Below, in pieces: positions 62,436-64,000 of a DNA stretch of 64,000 nt. The DNA comes from Roseibium album. Its GTDB lineage: Bacteria; Pseudomonadota; Alphaproteobacteria; Rhizobiales; Stappiaceae. The DNA lies in assembly GCF_001404515.1 (NCBI RefSeq), contig NZ_CXWE01000003.1:434001-498000 (forward strand), given 5' to 3'. The translations under genes and the position numbers were made by a program. Below the pieces are notes generated by a model that searched no databases, was not told the origin of the DNA, and worked only from the letters and a program-made list of their open reading frames with translations. Numbering within the stretch: position 1 is the stretch's first letter; each line of letters begins with the position of its first letter.

Positions 62436-63642
62436 TCAACTTCCGTTCGTTGTCGACAATGAAGTCCCGGATGATCGGCACCGCGTCCCGTTCTTTCGAC
62501 AGCAGCAACTGGAAAACCATGTTCGAGCCATGCAGGAAACCCAGTTCAACGGCGCACAGGTAAAACTCCCACATCCGGCAGAAGGCCTCGTCATAGAGCT
62601 CGGCGGCAGCCTGCCGCTGCCCTTCGAACCGGAGACGCCAGTCGCGGATCGTATAGTAGTAGTGCAACCGCAGGATTTCCGTGTCGCAGACCCATAGTCC
62701 AAGACGCTCGGTCGAGGCAAAGACTTCCGATAACGCCGGCACATACCCGCCCGGAAAGATGTATTTGCGGATAAACGGACCTGTCGTTCCCGGAGGTGTC
62801 ATCCGCCCGATCGAATGGATGACCGCAAATCCCTGATCCGTCAGGCAGTCGCGCACCTTGCCGAAATAATCGTCGAGATGACCTATACCCACATGTTCCA
62901 TCATGCCGACGGAGATGACCCTGTCGAAGCGTCCCTCGAATTCCCGGTAGTCCTTCAGGACGAACGAAACCCTGTCTTCCACCCCTGCCGCACGCACACG
63001 TTCCTCTGCGATCTTGACCTGTTCGGGCGACACGTTGAGCGAGGTCACGCGCGCACCGGCCTGGGCCATGCGAATCGCCAGAGATCCCCAGCCACCGCCG
63101 ATCTCGAGGACTTCCATGTCTTCTTCAAGATCGAGCTTTGCAACAAGATGCGTCAGTTTGGCGTCCTGCGCGGCTTCCAGGCTCTCGTCCGGATCCGTGT
63201 AGTAGGCGCAGCTGTAGTTCAGCCCGTCGTCAAGAAACAGGCGATAAAGCTCGGTGGAAAGATCGTAGTGATGCCGTGCCTGCTTCTTCGCGCGTTCCAC
63301 GCTGTTCTTCTGATGATGGCGCCGAAGTGCCTTCCAGCCCTTGCGCAGAAGTCCCTGCACGGGGTGCGCACCCAGAGGAGCCCGGTTGATGGAAAACAGG
63401 AACATGAAATCAAAGCATGTCGACCCTTCCTCCATCGTCAGGGTGCCGTCCATGTAGGCTTCGCCTGCTGCGAGCTCGGGATTGAGAAAGAGGGACCTGT
63501 AGAGCTTTTTGTCGTGAAGCCGTATCGTGACCGTCGGACCATCCTCGCCGGATCCGAATTCGTGAACTCCTCCGTCGACATCGATGACGCGCATGCGGCC
63601 GCGCTTGATAAAGGAACGAAGAAGGCTCGACAGCAATTTCAT
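62422..63642 (-). CDS. Cyclopropane-fatty-acyl-phospholipid synthase family protein
   Basis: 406 residues. The N-terminal part (1-130) precedes a SAM-dependent methyltransferase domain: HHYDLSTELYRLFLDDGLNYSCAYY, LDLEEDMEVLEIGGGWGSLAIRMAQAGARV (SAM motif I), FDRVISVGMMEHVGIGHLDDYF, and IRDWRLRFEGQRQAA near the C terminus. Such enzymes methylate unsaturated membrane lipids to cyclopropanes. There is no signal. mtgA overlaps its end by 14 bases. Confidence 0.92.
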   Translation of the reverse strand: MKLLSSLLRSFIKRGRMRVIDVDGGVHEFGSGEDGPTVTIRLHDKKLYRSLFLNPELAAGEAYMDGTLTMEEGSTCFDFMFLFSINRAPLGAHPVQGLLRKGWKALRRHHQKNSVERAKKQARHHYDLSTELYRLFLDDGLNYSCAYYTDPDESLEAAQDAKLTHLVAKLDLEEDMEVLEIGGGWGSLAIRMAQAGARVTSLNVSPEQVKIAEERVRAAGVEDRVSFVLKDYREFEGRFDRVISVGMMEHVGIGHLDDYFGKVRDCLTDQGFAVIHSIGRMTPPGTTGPFIRKYIFPGGYVPALSEVFASTERLGLWVCDTEILRLHYYYTIRDWRLRFEGQRQAAAELYDEAFCRMWEFYLCAVELGFLHGSNMVFQLLLSKERDAVPIIRDFIVDNERKLNGQK

Positions 63643-63845
63643 GGGCAGGTCTCCGGGGCGGCGGCACCAACGATGGCCGCGCTTTGCTGTTCAATACAGC
63701 CAGTTGGTCAGTTTTTCAAAATCCGGTCTTGACGATACAGCGAATTGGTTTCAGGGAAACCGGAACTTGCGGTACGCGGACAAAATAGGATCTACAATTG
63801 AATCGTGCCCTGGACAATGACGGCAAAAACAGCCTGGAGTACATC

Positions 63846-64000
63846 GTGACGTTTGATTTGAAGCAGCACCTGACGAAACAGGCCAGCCGAATCGAAACAG
63901 TTCTGGACAAGCTCCTGAACGACGCGGTGCTTGACGAGGAGATGGCGCGCCCTCCTCGCCTGCTCGCGGCCATGCGTCACGGGGCCCTGAATGGCGGAAA
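63846..64000 (+). CDS. ispA: Farnesyl/geranyl diphosphate synthase, 5' part
   Basis: The first 51 codons, from GTG 63846 (GGAG six bases upstream), cut by the window edge. The stretch TFDLKQHLTKQASRIETVLD, then RPPRLLAAMRHGALNGGK, is the N terminus of IspA-type polyprenyl synthases, where GGK binds the diphosphate. The DDxxD sites lie outside. xseB, a common upstream neighbour, is absent. Confidence 0.85.
   Translation, partial: MTFDLKQHLTKQASRIETVLDKLLNDAVLDEEMARPPRLLAAMRHGALNGG

Overview
The window reads as a chromosome segment of a marine, Stappiaceae-like alphaproteobacterium (Roseibium/Labrenzia type; the genus is inference). Supporting signs are a high-G+C core, FadR/LysR-controlled uptake operons, a dimethylsulfoniopropionate (DMSP) demethylation cluster built round an unmistakable DmdA, a phaA-phaB pair with phaR, and the rpmI-rplT, rpmF and ispA housekeeping genes.

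Left edge (1-5568): the right end of an integrated island. A visibly A+T-rich minus-strand gene runs off the window. It encodes at least 1272 residues with a restriction-type nuclease-like N terminus, a long TPR body and a PIN-like C-terminal part, and I judge it a candidate anti-phage effector. Next come a tyrosine recombinase (4118-5338) and, at 5524-5568, the 3' half of a tRNA gene, probably tRNA-Arg(CCU), which is the attachment-site scar.

5.7-13.5 kb: an M20 amidohydrolase diverges from a peptide-type ABC importer operon (binding protein, permease, fused permease-ATPase, ATPase) that ends in a FadR-family regulator. A perfect 18-bp palindrome lies between the divergent genes. 13.5-23.4 kb: a LysR regulator diverges from a nine-gene operon with a TorT-like binding protein, a ribose-type ATPase and permease, PxpA, a small biotin carrier, a biotin carboxylase, PxpB, PxpC and BioY. 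Together these look like a split urea-carboxylase-type enzyme with its own substrate and biotin supply. 23.5-29.4 kb: a LysR gene, gabT-gabD, a DenD-like dehydrogenase and an SDR.

29.4-33.4 kb: an isolated Tad-type secretin group (TPR lipoprotein, membrane protein, CpaC-like secretin, small lipoprotein) and a 48-residue secreted or membrane peptide. 33.7-39.9 kb: a GntR/FadR regulator diverges from DUF2182-DUF1326-dmdA-dmdB-acuI, with a matching operator. 39.8-45.4 kb: LysR/azoR, rpmI-rplT, a sodium:alanine symporter and two small unknown genes. 45.4-52.8 kb: a multicopper oxidase, a gamma-glutamyltransferase, a GlcG-like protein, a GNAT enzyme and phaR/phaA-phaB.

53.0-64.0 kb: an exported amidohydrolase; a lower-G+C islet with a standalone SH3/ComEC-type metallo-beta-lactamase gene between inverted repeats; a TetR/peroxiredoxin/two NTF2-fold operon; a DUF3299 protein, YciB, a small membrane protein, rpmF, mtgA, a cyclopropane-fatty-acid-synthase-like gene, and the start of ispA at the right edge.
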